This document shows, piece after piece, positions 46,951-55,555 of a stretch of 64,000 bases of DNA (within the stretch, counting starts at the first letter, position 1; every line of letters starts with the position of its first letter). Both the position numbers and the translations under genes were made by a program. Below the pieces are notes generated by a model that ran no database searches, was not told the origin of the DNA, and was given only the letters and a program-made list of their open reading frames with translations. The stretch comes from Methylocystis rosea (GTDB taxonomy: Bacteria > Pseudomonadota > Alphaproteobacteria > Rhizobiales > Beijerinckiaceae): NCBI RefSeq assembly GCF_003855495.1, contig NZ_CP034086.1, forward strand, positions 3,137,501 to 3,201,500, read 5' to 3'.

Positions 46951-47715
46951 ATGAGCTTTCTGTCCACTTACGCTAATCCAACGCGCTTTCTGCGTTTCGC
47001 AGAACGCGCGTTGCCGTGGCTCTCAAGCGCCACGGCGCTGCTGCTCGCGATCGGGCTCTACGGCGCCTTCACGGCGCCGCCCGATTATCAGCAGGGCGAA
47101 ACCGTTCGGATCATGTACATCCATGTTCCGTCCGCCTGGCTTGCCATCTTCGCCTATATCGTGATGACCTCGGCGTCGCTCGGCGTTCTGGTGTGGCGTC
47201 ATCCCCTCGCCGACGCGGCGCAGAAAACCGCCGCCAGCCTCGGCGCCGCTTTCACCTTCATCTGCCTCGTCACGGGCTCGCTTTGGGGCAAGCCGATGTG
47301 GGGGACGTTCTGGGTCTGGGACGCGCGCCTCACCTCGATGCTGGTTCTTTTTCTTCTCTATCTCGGCCTCATCGCCGTCAGGCAGACGATGGACGATACG
47401 CCGCGCGGCGCGCGCATCGCGGCGATCATGACGCTCGTCGGCGCCATCGACATTCCGATCATCAAATATTCGGTCGACTGGTGGAATACGTTGCACCAGC
47501 CGGCCTCGGTGTTTCGCATTGACGGACCCGCGATCTCCGGATCGATGCTGTGGCCGCTGATCGTCATGGCGCTCGCCGCGACGCTGTTGTTTTCGACGCT
47601 GCATATCATGGCGATCCGCAACGAAATCCTGCGCCGGCGCCTCGCGCGCCTGTCGATGCAGGCCGTCCGCGCCGGCGAAGTCGCCGGAGACGAAAGCATG
47701 GAGGCGGCGGAATGA
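46951..47715 (+). CDS. ccmC: Heme exporter protein CcmC
   Basis: 254 residues with six likely transmembrane segments. The tryptophan-rich motif GKPMWGTFWVWDARLTSML, the WWD domain that holds heme, is present, and conserved His residues flank it (HVPSAWLAI, WWNTLHQPASVF). CcmC presents heme to CcmE in cytochrome c maturation system I. ccmD and ccmG follow with overlaps; ccmA and ccmB are not seen upstream. Confidence 0.95.
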   Translation: MSFLSTYANPTRFLRFAERALPWLSSATALLLAIGLYGAFTAPPDYQQGETVRIMYIHVPSAWLAIFAYIVMTSASLGVLVWRHPLADAAQKTAASLGAAFTFICLVTGSLWGKPMWGTFWVWDARLTSMLVLFLLYLGLIAVRQTMDDTPRGARIAAIMTLVGAIDIPIIKYSVDWWNTLHQPASVFRIDGPAISGSMLWPLIVMALAATLLFSTLHIMAIRNEILRRRLARLSMQAVRAGEVAGDESMEAAE

Positions 47716-47870
47716 GCGGCCACGGGTTCTATATCGCCGCCGCCTATGGCGTGACGGCCGCGACGCTCGGCGTCGTGACCTTGCGCATCGTCCTGGATTA
47801 TCGCCGCCTGCGCGCGGCGCTGGCGCGCTTTGGCGCGGCGGGCGCGCGCGATGAAGGAGAGGGCGCGTGA
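47712..47870 (+). CDS. ccmD: Heme exporter protein CcmD
   Basis: 52 residues; the ATG overlaps the ccmC stop. HGFYIAAAYGVTAATLGVVTLRI forms a single transmembrane segment with the family's early Tyr, and the basic YRRLRAALARF follows. It helps release holo-CcmE from the CcmABC complex. The stop overlaps the GTG of ccmG. Confidence 0.88.
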   Translation: MSGHGFYIAAAYGVTAATLGVVTLRIVLDYRRLRAALARFGAAGARDEGEGA

Positions 47871-48463
47871 GCGACGCCGTCGCGCCGCGCTCGGCGCTGC
47901 GCTTTCTGCCGCTGGCGCTTTTCGCGCTGCTGGCGCTCGTCTTCCTGGTGCGACTCTTCTCCGGCGACGCGTCGCGTATCCCCTCGGCGCTGATTGGCAA
48001 GCCCGCGCCGGCTTTCGATCTGCCGGCGCTTGAAGGACTGGCCGGCGTTCCCGGTCTCTCGACCGAAGATTTGAGCAAGGGTCACGTGAGCCTCGTCAAT
48101 GTCTTCGCGAGTTGGTGCGGACCCTGCCGACAGGAGCACTCGGCGCTCATGGCGATCGCCGGCGACGAAGCGCTCGGGGCCAAAGGCGTCGAGCTTTACG
48201 GGCTCTCCTACAAGGATGAAACGACCAAGGCCTTAGGTTTTCTTGAGGAGGGCGGCAATCCTTTCGCGCGCGTCGGCGTCGATCCTGCCGGCCGCACGGC
48301 GATCGACTTCGGCGTGTACGGCGTGCCGGAGACCTTCGTGATCAAGGGCGACGGAACGATCGCCTATAAGTTCGTCGGACCGCTGACGCCTTCCGCCATT
48401 GCGACGACGCTTATTCCCGAGATCGAAAAAGCGATGGCGGGCGGGGCGGCCACGACGCGCTGA
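47867..48463 (+). CDS. ccmG: Cytochrome c biogenesis thioredoxin CcmG/DsbE
   Basis: 198 residues from GTG 47867. An N-terminal membrane anchor (about 12-32) is followed by a periplasmic thioredoxin fold with the active site WCGPC (C84, C87) and the GVYGVPETFVI cis-Pro motif. It reduces the heme-binding cysteines of apocytochrome c. The start overlaps ccmD, so ccmC-ccmD-ccmG form one operon. Confidence 0.95.
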   Translation: MSDAVAPRSALRFLPLALFALLALVFLVRLFSGDASRIPSALIGKPAPAFDLPALEGLAGVPGLSTEDLSKGHVSLVNVFASWCGPCRQEHSALMAIAGDEALGAKGVELYGLSYKDETTKALGFLEEGGNPFARVGVDPAGRTAIDFGVYGVPETFVIKGDGTIAYKFVGPLTPSAIATTLIPEIEKAMAGGAATTR

Positions 48464-48482
48464 ACGCGTCGGGCGCCCGGGA

Positions 48483-49223
48483 TTATGGCGCTCTGAGGAA
48501 GAGGCCGACGGTCAGCGCCGCGCCGACCACGACGATGAAGGTGCGCAGGATTTTTTCGTCGATGTGATGGATGAGGCGGGCGCCGGCGACGCCGCCGATC
48601 GTCGCGCCCACGCTCGTCACCAGCGCCTGCGGCCAGTGCAGATCCGGCGAGAACAGGAAGATCGCGACGGCGGAGGCGTTCATGACGCCGGCCAGAACAT
48701 TTTTCGTCGCGCTGGCGACGCGCACGCCCTGTCCGGCCATGGTCAGAGCGGCGACCATGAGGAAGCCGATGCCGCCGCCGAAATAGCCGCCGTAAACCGA
48801 AATTAGAAATTGCGCGAGGGCCGCGCGCGGCGGGCCGAGATGGCTATGCGTTTCGACGGGCTTGCGAAAGAAGCTGCCCCAGGCGAAGACCAGCGTCGCA
48901 AAGAGCACGAGCCATGGCACGAGACGCGCGAAGAGTCCGCGCGGCGTGCCAAGCAACACCGCCGCGCCGACGGCGCCGCCGACGATGCTGATAACGAACA
49001 GCGTGCGCAGCGAAAGCCCATTGGCGCCCCTCGCCAGCTTACGGCCGGTCCAGCCGGTCGCGACCTGCGCCGGAAACAGCGCCGCGCATGACGTGATATT
49101 GGCGGCGAGCGCGTCCATGCCCGTGAACATCAGGGCGGGAAGCGTGAGGAACGAGCCGCCGCCGGCGAGCGCATTCTGCGCGCCCGCCCAGGTCGCTACC
49201 GCAAACAGCAGAATGTAAGCCAT
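48483..49223 (-). CDS. TauE/SafE family membrane exporter
   Basis: 246 residues with seven to eight hydrophobic helices. The family repeat is visible as GAQNALAGGGSFLTLPALMF near the start and GGYFGGGIGFLMVAALTM in the middle. Members export sulfite, sulfoacetate or other small organic anions; the substrate cannot be read from sequence. The gene converges with ccmG and lies downstream of a TetR gene on the same strand (26-base gap), so the two could be co-transcribed. Confidence 0.9.
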   Translation of the reverse strand: MAYILLFAVATWAGAQNALAGGGSFLTLPALMFTGMDALAANITSCAALFPAQVATGWTGRKLARGANGLSLRTLFVISIVGGAVGAAVLLGTPRGLFARLVPWLVLFATLVFAWGSFFRKPVETHSHLGPPRAALAQFLISVYGGYFGGGIGFLMVAALTMAGQGVRVASATKNVLAGVMNASAVAIFLFSPDLHWPQALVTSVGATIGGVAGARLIHHIDEKILRTFIVVVGAALTVGLFLRAP

Positions 49224-49248
49224 GCGCGCCTATGTCAGCTCGCGCGGC

Positions 49249-49896
49249 TCAAATCAAGCGGGCCGACTCCATCATCAGTCCCGCCGCGAGAAGTCGTATC
49301 AGCACGCCGAGCTGCTCATCCAGCAACTTTGGCGGGGTCTCAGCGATCTTCTCCTCAAGCCCTAGCGCGATGACTCCATGCACGGCCGAAAACAGCGTGC
49401 GCGCGAGCGCGGCGCGCGCCGTCGCGTCCTTGCCTGGCAGCAGTTGCGCAAGCGGCGCGTCCAACCGACTGAACAGCCGGTTGCGCGCGTCCGCATACCA
49501 GGCCGGCACGGGCGCGCCAGGGGGCAATCGGTGCTCGAACAGCGCGCGCCAGCTCGGCTCCTCTTTTCTCGCAAAGCTCAGATAGGCCCGCGCCATGGCT
49601 TCGAGCGCCTGCTCCGCCTCTGCGTCAACGAAGGCCGCGTCGAGCGCGAGCTCCAGGCGCGCCAGCGTGCGCGCGTTGACCCGCAGGATCAGCTCGTCGA
49701 GGTCATGAAAAGCGGTATAGATCGCGCCGAGCGCGCAGCCGGCCGCGGCGGCGAGATCGCGCGCTTTCAGTCCGGCGAGACCCTGCGCCGCCACCGTTTC
49801 CTGCGCGATGTCGATAAGCCGGTCACGCAATTGCGTCCGGCGGTCGGCTCCCGCGTCGGCATTCTTCTCGTTCAAGGGCGTCTCCCAATTCGACAT
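49249..49896 (-). CDS. TetR family regulator, divergent from acyltransferase gene
   Basis: 215 residues from ATG 49896; a GTG two codons upstream is an alternative. The helix-turn-helix lies at about 20-65 (GLKARDLAAAAGCALGAIYTAFHDLDELI). The ligand domain is of the WHG-like type (KEEPSWRALFEHRLPPGAP). Two copies of the palindrome TGAAC-N3-GTTCA occur in the divergent gap, one overlapping the start of this gene, so autoregulation and control of the gene at 50100 are both likely. The partner encodes acyl-lipid enzymes, which would fit a fatty-acid or acyl-CoA ligand. Confidence 0.88.
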   Translation of the reverse strand: MSNWETPLNEKNADAGADRRTQLRDRLIDIAQETVAAQGLAGLKARDLAAAAGCALGAIYTAFHDLDELILRVNARTLARLELALDAAFVDAEAEQALEAMARAYLSFARKEEPSWRALFEHRLPPGAPVPAWYADARNRLFSRLDAPLAQLLPGKDATARAALARTLFSAVHGVIALGLEEKIAETPPKLLDEQLGVLIRLLAAGLMMESARLI

Positions 49897-49909
49897 GAAC
49901 ACCGTTCAT
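49895..49909 (+). promoter_or_regulatory. Palindromic operator overlapping the TetR start
   Basis: ATGAAC-ACC-GTTCAT has perfect six-base arms. It covers the start codon of the TetR gene on the opposite strand, a position suited to direct repression. Confidence 0.65.
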
Positions 49910-49951
49910 TTTCTTGTTGACGGCAGAGCGAAAGCGCTGCAGTCTCCATAT

Positions 49952-49964
49952 TGAACATAGTTCA
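49952..49964 (+). promoter_or_regulatory. Second copy of the TetR-type operator
   Basis: TGAAC-ATA-GTTCA has perfect five-base arms and the same spacing as the site at 49895-49909. The centres are 56 bases apart. It lies about 140 bases upstream of the acyltransferase fusion gene. Confidence 0.65.
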
Positions 49965-50099
49965 TGGCGAAAGGCTGACCTTCACCCCCTCGCAACCCGA
50001 TTGCAACGCCGATCGCCACGCCCATTGCAACGCGTCCGGTTTGACCGATCCTTAAGGCTGATCGGCGAAAGTCACGACGCACCTCCCGGAAGCTTCGAC

Positions 50100-53000
50100 A
50101 TGACGCATTCGCTTCTCGCTTCTCGGCGTTTCGCGCCATTGTTCTGGCGTCAGTTCTTCGCCGCCTTCAACGACAATTTCCTGAAGAACGCCCTGGTTCT
50201 CTTGATCCTGGCGCATGCGGCCGAAGGCGGCGCGTCGCTTGTGACGCTCGCCGGCGCGGCCTTCATCGCGCCGTTCTTTCTTCTGTCGGCGATCGGCGGC
50301 GAATTCGCCGACAAATACGACAAGGCGCGCGTCGTGCGCTGGCTTAGCGTCGCGGAGATCGCCGTGGCGGCATTGTCCGCGACCGGCTTTCTGTTCGCCA
50401 ATATCCCCACGCTCTTTGGCGCGCTCATCCTCTTCGGCGTCACCGGCGCGCTGTTCGGTCCCGTCAAATACGGCATCTTGCCCGACCATCTGACGCGCGA
50501 GGAACTTCCGGCGGGCAATGCCCTCGTCGAGAGCGCGACCTTTTTCGCAATTCTCAGCGGCACGGTCGCCGGCGGCATGGCGTTGCATGTCGGCGACGGG
50601 GTGATCCTCGCCGCGGGAGTCATGGGCGTCGCGGCGCTGGCTCTTGGCGCGGCGTGGCTGATTCCCCCAACGCGGCGCGCCGATCCCGATCTTACGATCG
50701 ACGCCAATGTCTTCCGCTCAACCTTCAAATTGCTGCGGCATCTGCGTGGTCAAATAGAACTGCGGCGGCTGGCCGTGGTGACGAGCCTCTTCTGGCTGTT
50801 CGGCTCCGTCGCCATGTCGCTCACGCCCTCGCTTATCACTCAGACGCTGCATGGCGCGGAGATCCTCGTCAGCATTCATCTGGCGCTGTTCGCCGTGGGC
50901 ATCGCCATCGGATCGGGGCTCGCCGCCTTCCTGCTCAAGGGCAAGATCGTGCTGCTGCCCTCCGCCGTCGGCGCGGCGCTCGTCGCTTTTGCGTCCGCGG
51001 ACCTTGGCCTCGCGCTGCTGCTTTCGAATGCGCCCGCCGCAGCGACGGCGCTGTCGCCGCAAGCCTATTTCGCTCAACCGCTCGCCTGGCGCGCCGCGAT
51101 TGATCTTTCACTGCTCGCGCTCGCCGGCGGACTGATGATCGTTCCGTCCTTCGCCGCCATTCAGGCGCAGAGCGCGCCTCAGCAGCGCGCCCGCACCATC
51201 GCCGCCGTGAATGTGCAGAACGCCGCCTTCATGGCGCTCGGCGGCGTGGGGGTTGCGGGTCTGCAGAGCCTGGGCGTCTCTTTCGCGGCGCTCCTGATTG
51301 GCATGGCCGTCGTCGCGCTCGTCGCTTCGATCTGGATCGTCAAGGCGGTCGTCGCGTCGCCTTTGCAGGATCTGCTCTCGATCTATTTTCGCGCCTTCTA
51401 CCGTCTCGAGGTTAAGGGACTCGAGAATTTCGAGAAGGCGGGACCCAATCCGATCGTCGCGCTCAACCATGTGAGTTTTCTCGACGCCGCGGCGATTTTC
51501 GCCGTCATGCCAAAGCAGCCGGTCTTCGCCGTTGACCGCGCGATCTCGAAGACATGGTGGGCGAAGCCGTTTTTGAAATTCATGCGCGTGATCCCGCTCG
51601 ATCCAGCCAATCCGCTTGGCGCGCGCGCGCTCATCAATGCGGTCAAGGACGGAAACCCGCTCGTCATCTTCCCGGAAGGCCGTCTCACGGTCACCGGCAG
51701 TCTGATGAAAGTCTATGACGGCGCGGGGCTGATCGCGGAGAAATCCGGCGCGATGGTCGTCCCGGTGCACATCGACGGCGCCGAGGCGACGATGTTCTCG
51801 CGGCTGACGCGCGAACAGGCGCGCCGGCGCTGGTTTCCGAAATTCACGCTCACCGTGCTCGAACCGATCCGCCTGACGGTCGATGACGCGCTGAAGGGCA
51901 AGGCGCGGCGGATGGCGGCCGGCGCGGCGCTCTATCAGATCATGTCGGATCTCGTCTTTCGCGCGACCAACGCCGATCGCACGCTTTTTGAAGCCGTCGT
52001 TGAAGCCGCGCGCACGCATGGGCTGTCGCGCGTCGCTCTCGAAGACCCGATCGCCGGCAAGCTCAGCTATCGCAGGCTGCTGATCGGGACGCGCGCGCTC
52101 GCCGGCAAGATTGCGCGCATTGGAAGGCCGGGCGAGGCGATCGGTCTGATGCTGCCGAACGCCAATGGCGCGGGAATAGCGTTCCTCGCGGTCATTTCGG
52201 CCGGCCGCACGCCGGCGATGATCAACTTCACCGCCGGCGCCGCCAATATTCTGGCGGGCTGCGAGGCGGCGCAGGCGAGGACGATTCTGACGTCGCGCGG
52301 CTTCATCGAGAAAGCCAAGCTCGAAAAGCTTGTCGCGGCGCTCGAAGAGAAAGTTGCGCTCGTCTATCTCGAAGATATTCGGGCGCGCATCTCCTTCGCC
52401 GACAGACTCGACGCCTTTAGGCGGCTCCGCAAACCCGTCGCCCCGCGCAAGGCCGAGGAGATGGCGGCGATACTTTTCACCTCGGGTTCAGAGGGCGCGC
52501 CAAAGGGCGTGGCGTTGTCGCATCGAAACATGCTCGCCAATGCCGCCCAAGCGGCGGCGCGCATCGACTTCGGACGCACCGACAAGGTCTTCAACGTGCT
52601 GCCGATGTTCCATTCCTTCGGTCTGACGGTCGGCTTCACGTTGCCGCTCATCTCCGGCGTTCCGATCTATCTTTATCCCTCGCCCTTGCACTATCGCATC
52701 GTGCCGGAACTCGTTTACGGCTCAAACGCCACGATTCTTTTCGGGACGGACACTTTTCTCGCCGGTTACGCGCGCCCGGCCCACGCTTATGACTTCCGGT
52801 CGATCCGTTATGTCGTCGCCGGCGCCGAGCCGGTGAAGCAATCGACGCGCGATCTGTGGATGGAGAAGTTCGGCGTCCGCATCCTTGAAGGCTATGGCGT
52901 GACGGAAGCGTCGCCGGTCCTCGCGCTCAACACGCCGATGTTCAACAGATTCGGCTCTGTCGGACGCCTGATGCCGGGCGTCGAACATCGGCTCGAACCC

Positions 53001-53558
53001 GTGCCGGGTGTGGAGGACGGCGGGAGGCTCTTGGTGCGGGGGCCCAATGTGATGATGGGCTATCTCAAGATCGACAAACCGGGCGTGGTGCAGCCGACGG
53101 AGAACGGCTGGCATGATACGGGCGATATCGTCACCATCGACGCGCAGGGCTATGTGACGATCAAGGGTCGCGCCAAGCGCTTCGCCAAGGTCGGCGGCGA
53201 GATGGTGTCGCTCGCGGCGATCGAACAGCTGGCGGCGGAACTTTGGCCAAACGCGCTGTCGGCGGCGGCGACCGAGATCGATCCGCGCAAGGGCGAGAGA
53301 ATCACTCTCATCACGCAGCAGAAGGACGCGACGCGCGCCGATTTCCAGGCCTACGCCAAATCGAAGGGCGCCTCCGACCTGATGATTCCGGCGGAAATCA
53401 TGCTTGTGGAGCAGGTGCCGCTTCTGGGCTCCGGCAAGCTCGATTTCGCGGCGGTGACCAAAATGGTGCGCGAGCGCGGGCGCTACATTCTGCCCAATCC
53501 GCGCCTACCCAACGGCCTGCAGGGGCGCATCGACGGCAACGCCGCTGCGCCCGCGTGA
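50100..53558 (+). CDS. MFS transporter / PlsC acyltransferase / acyl-ligase fusion (Aas-LplT like)
   Basis: 1152 residues. Residues about 10-415 form an LplT-like MFS domain (WRQFFAAFNDNFLKNALVLL opens it). Residues about 430-620 are a PlsC-type acyltransferase with NHVSFLD (456-462) and PEGR (525-528). Residues about 630-1150 are an AMP-dependent acyl ligase with the P-loop ILFTSGSEGAPKG (791-803) and EGYGVTEASP. In E. coli, LplT imports lysophospholipids and Aas re-acylates them with ACP-bound fatty acids; this gene joins all three activities. The frame is open upstream, but start ATG 50100 fits the MFS N-terminus. Controlled probably by the divergent TetR. Confidence 0.93.
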   Translation: MTHSLLASRRFAPLFWRQFFAAFNDNFLKNALVLLILAHAAEGGASLVTLAGAAFIAPFFLLSAIGGEFADKYDKARVVRWLSVAEIAVAALSATGFLFANIPTLFGALILFGVTGALFGPVKYGILPDHLTREELPAGNALVESATFFAILSGTVAGGMALHVGDGVILAAGVMGVAALALGAAWLIPPTRRADPDLTIDANVFRSTFKLLRHLRGQIELRRLAVVTSLFWLFGSVAMSLTPSLITQTLHGAEILVSIHLALFAVGIAIGSGLAAFLLKGKIVLLPSAVGAALVAFASADLGLALLLSNAPAAATALSPQAYFAQPLAWRAAIDLSLLALAGGLMIVPSFAAIQAQSAPQQRARTIAAVNVQNAAFMALGGVGVAGLQSLGVSFAALLIGMAVVALVASIWIVKAVVASPLQDLLSIYFRAFYRLEVKGLENFEKAGPNPIVALNHVSFLDAAAIFAVMPKQPVFAVDRAISKTWWAKPFLKFMRVIPLDPANPLGARALINAVKDGNPLVIFPEGRLTVTGSLMKVYDGAGLIAEKSGAMVVPVHIDGAEATMFSRLTREQARRRWFPKFTLTVLEPIRLTVDDALKGKARRMAAGAALYQIMSDLVFRATNADRTLFEAVVEAARTHGLSRVALEDPIAGKLSYRRLLIGTRALAGKIARIGRPGEAIGLMLPNANGAGIAFLAVISAGRTPAMINFTAGAANILAGCEAAQARTILTSRGFIEKAKLEKLVAALEEKVALVYLEDIRARISFADRLDAFRRLRKPVAPRKAEEMAAILFTSGSEGAPKGVALSHRNMLANAAQAAARIDFGRTDKVFNVLPMFHSFGLTVGFTLPLISGVPIYLYPSPLHYRIVPELVYGSNATILFGTDTFLAGYARPAHAYDFRSIRYVVAGAEPVKQSTRDLWMEKFGVRILEGYGVTEASPVLALNTPMFNRFGSVGRLMPGVEHRLEPVPGVEDGGRLLVRGPNVMMGYLKIDKPGVVQPTENGWHDTGDIVTIDAQGYVTIKGRAKRFAKVGGEMVSLAAIEQLAAELWPNALSAAATEIDPRKGERITLITQQKDATRADFQAYAKSKGASDLMIPAEIMLVEQVPLLGSGKLDFAAVTKMVRERGRYILPNPRLPNGLQGRIDGNAAAPA

Positions 53559-53607
53559 AACGGGGTTGCGCGGGGGAGCGCTGCATCGCCAACCTTTGGC
53601 GTCGCGG

Positions 53608-53715
53608 CCCTCGTCCTTCGAGATGCCGCCTTCGATCTCGGGCTTGCCGAAGATCGACATTCAAATTCGCAAGTCGGGTAAACCCGACTTGCGGGCGGCT
53701 CCTCAGGATGAGGAC
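53608..53715. repeat. Palindromic repeat with a nested hairpin
   Basis: The outer arms CCCTCGTCCTTCGAGATGCC (from 53608) and GGCGGCTCCTCAGGATGAGG (to 53713) match the two ends of the repeat at 53775-53824 in reverse orientation. Between them lies an added perfect hairpin at 53668-53693 (11-bp stem, loop TAAA). Confidence 0.75.
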
Positions 53716-53774
53716 CGCAGGGGCTCTAAAAAGCTTGGACCCTCTAAAACAGGTCAGTTTTGCGAAACCAAAGG

Positions 53775-53824
53775 CCCCTCATCCTGAGGAGGCCGCTTAG
53801 CGGCCGTCTCGAAGGACGAGGGGC
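53775..53824. repeat. REP-like palindrome, standard form
   Basis: CCCCTCATCCTGAGGAGGCC pairs with the inverted end GTCTCGAAGGACGAGGGG around GCTTAGC. Same family as 37021-37073 and 53608-53715. Confidence 0.8.
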
Positions 53825-53954
53825 GCTGGCGTTAGCCCCGCAAAAGCGCGGGCGGCGCCACGCCATGCGCCCGCCGTCAATCTCTCAAGCTCTTGATTAA
53901 TACGTCCACGCTTGCTTTATCGCGGCGCAATATCTTTCTCGGGAGCTGCGCCTC

Positions 53955-55388
53955 ATGTCGACTTGGCCAAACTACGGCAAAATCACCGGTCCGATCGTGC
54001 TGATCGGCTTCGGCTCCATCGGCCGAGGCATTTTGCCGCTGATCGAGCGCCATTTCGATTTCGACAAATCGCGCTTCACCGTCATCGACCCGGTCGATAC
54101 GCATCGCCGTTTGCTCGACGAGCGCGGCATCGCTTTTCTCAAAACCAAGCTGACGCCGGAGAACTACCGCGAGGTCTTGACCCCGCTGCTGACGAAGGGC
54201 GAAGGCCAGGGCTTTATCGTCAATCTCTCAGTCGACGTTTCCTCGCTCGCGATCATCAAGCTCGCGCGCGAATTGAACGCGCTATGCGTCGACACGGTGG
54301 TGGAGCCATGGCCGGGCTTCTATTTCGACAAGACCATGTCCAATGAAGCGCGCACCAATTATGCCCTGCGCGAGACGGTGCTCGACGAGCGCCGCAAAAA
54401 TCCCGGCGGATCGACGGCGGTTTCCTGCGTCGGCGCCAATCCCGGCATGGTGTCCTGGTTCGTCAAGCAGGCGCTCGTCGATATCGCGCGCGACACGGGC
54501 GCTTTCGACAAGGAGCCGGCGACGCGCGCCGAATGGGGCGCGCTCGCCCAAAAGCTCGGGGTCAAGGGCGTTCACATCGCCGAACGCGACACGCAGCGCG
54601 CGCGCGATCCGAAGCCGCGCAATGTTTTCGTCAACACCTGGTCGGTCGAAGGCTTCGTCTCCGAGGGCTTGCAGCCCGCCGAACTCGGCTGGGGCACGCA
54701 TGAAAAATCTTTGCCCGACATCGGCCGCACGCATCCCTCCGGCTGCGGCGCGGCGATCTATCTGCTCTCGCCCGGCGCCAATACGCGCGTGCGCTCATGG
54801 TGCCCGACGCCGGGGCCGCAATATGGCTTCCTCGTCACTCACAATGAGTCGATCTCGATCGCGGACTATCTCACCCTGCGCGACGATAAGGGTCAGGCGA
54901 TCTATCGTCCGACCTGTCACTACGCCTATCATCCCGCCGACGACGCCGTGCTTTCCCTGCACGAGATGTTCGGCGCCGCCGGCAAGATGCAGGAGAGCTG
55001 GAAGATTCTCGACGAGCATGAAATCGTCGACGGAATCGACGAGCTCGGCGTGCTGCTCTATGGCCACGCCAAGAACGCCTATTGGTACGGGTCGCAGCTC
55101 TCGATCGAGGAGACGCGCGATCTCGCGCCCTATCAGAACGCCACCGGACTGCAGGTGAGTTCGGCGGCGCTCGCCGGCATGGTCTGGGCGCTGGAGAACC
55201 CGCAGGCGGGAATCGTCGAAGCCGACGAGGTCGACTACAAGCGCTGCCTCGACGTGCAGCTGCCGTATCTCGGCCCGGTGAAGGGCTATTACACGGATTG
55301 GACGCCGCTCGAGGGGCGTCCCGGGCTGTTCCCGGAAGATATCGACGAAAGCGATCCGTGGCAGTTCAAAAACATTCTGGTGCGGTGA
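53955..55388 (+). CDS. hss: Homospermidine synthase
   Basis: 477 residues. The N-terminal NAD-binding segment GPIVLIGFGSIGRGILPLI precedes TVIDPVD. The family motifs CVGANPGMVSWFVKQAL, the long central domain and QLPYLGPVKGYYTDWTPLEGRPGLFPED at the end match bacterial homospermidine synthase. It condenses putrescine (or spermidine and putrescine) into homospermidine, a main polyamine in many alphaproteobacteria. ATG 53955 follows GGGAG. A T-rich hairpin follows the stop at about 55417. Confidence 0.95.
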   Translation: MSTWPNYGKITGPIVLIGFGSIGRGILPLIERHFDFDKSRFTVIDPVDTHRRLLDERGIAFLKTKLTPENYREVLTPLLTKGEGQGFIVNLSVDVSSLAIIKLARELNALCVDTVVEPWPGFYFDKTMSNEARTNYALRETVLDERRKNPGGSTAVSCVGANPGMVSWFVKQALVDIARDTGAFDKEPATRAEWGALAQKLGVKGVHIAERDTQRARDPKPRNVFVNTWSVEGFVSEGLQPAELGWGTHEKSLPDIGRTHPSGCGAAIYLLSPGANTRVRSWCPTPGPQYGFLVTHNESISIADYLTLRDDKGQAIYRPTCHYAYHPADDAVLSLHEMFGAAGKMQESWKILDEHEIVDGIDELGVLLYGHAKNAYWYGSQLSIEETRDLAPYQNATGLQVSSAALAGMVWALENPQAGIVEADEVDYKRCLDVQLPYLGPVKGYYTDWTPLEGRPGLFPEDIDESDPWQFKNILVR

Positions 55389-55416
55389 GGGCGCGCATCA
55401 GAGTCGGCCTCAACAC

Positions 55417-55442
55417 GCGCGGGGCCCCTCGGCGCGCTTTTT
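55417..55442 (+). terminator. Probable terminator of hss
   Basis: GCGCG and CGCGC pair around a short GC-rich loop and are followed by five T residues. The inner pairing is imperfect. Confidence 0.5.
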
Positions 55443-55555
55443 CGTTCAGATAGCCGCTTGCCTCACTTTAATGTTCTCTATATGTTCTGGCTAGCGTCAG
55501 TTCTGAGCAATCGCCCAAGCGATGCTCAGCGCGACGCTGGGCAGAGGTTGCGGAC

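Larger units (their letters stand above)
53559..53954. other. Repeat-rich gap upstream of homospermidine synthase
   Basis: This 396-base gap carries two palindromic elements of one family and little else. The last 80 bases are AT-richer and include the probable hss promoter and a GGGAG ribosome binding site at about 53940. No convincing reading frame is present. Confidence 0.6.
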
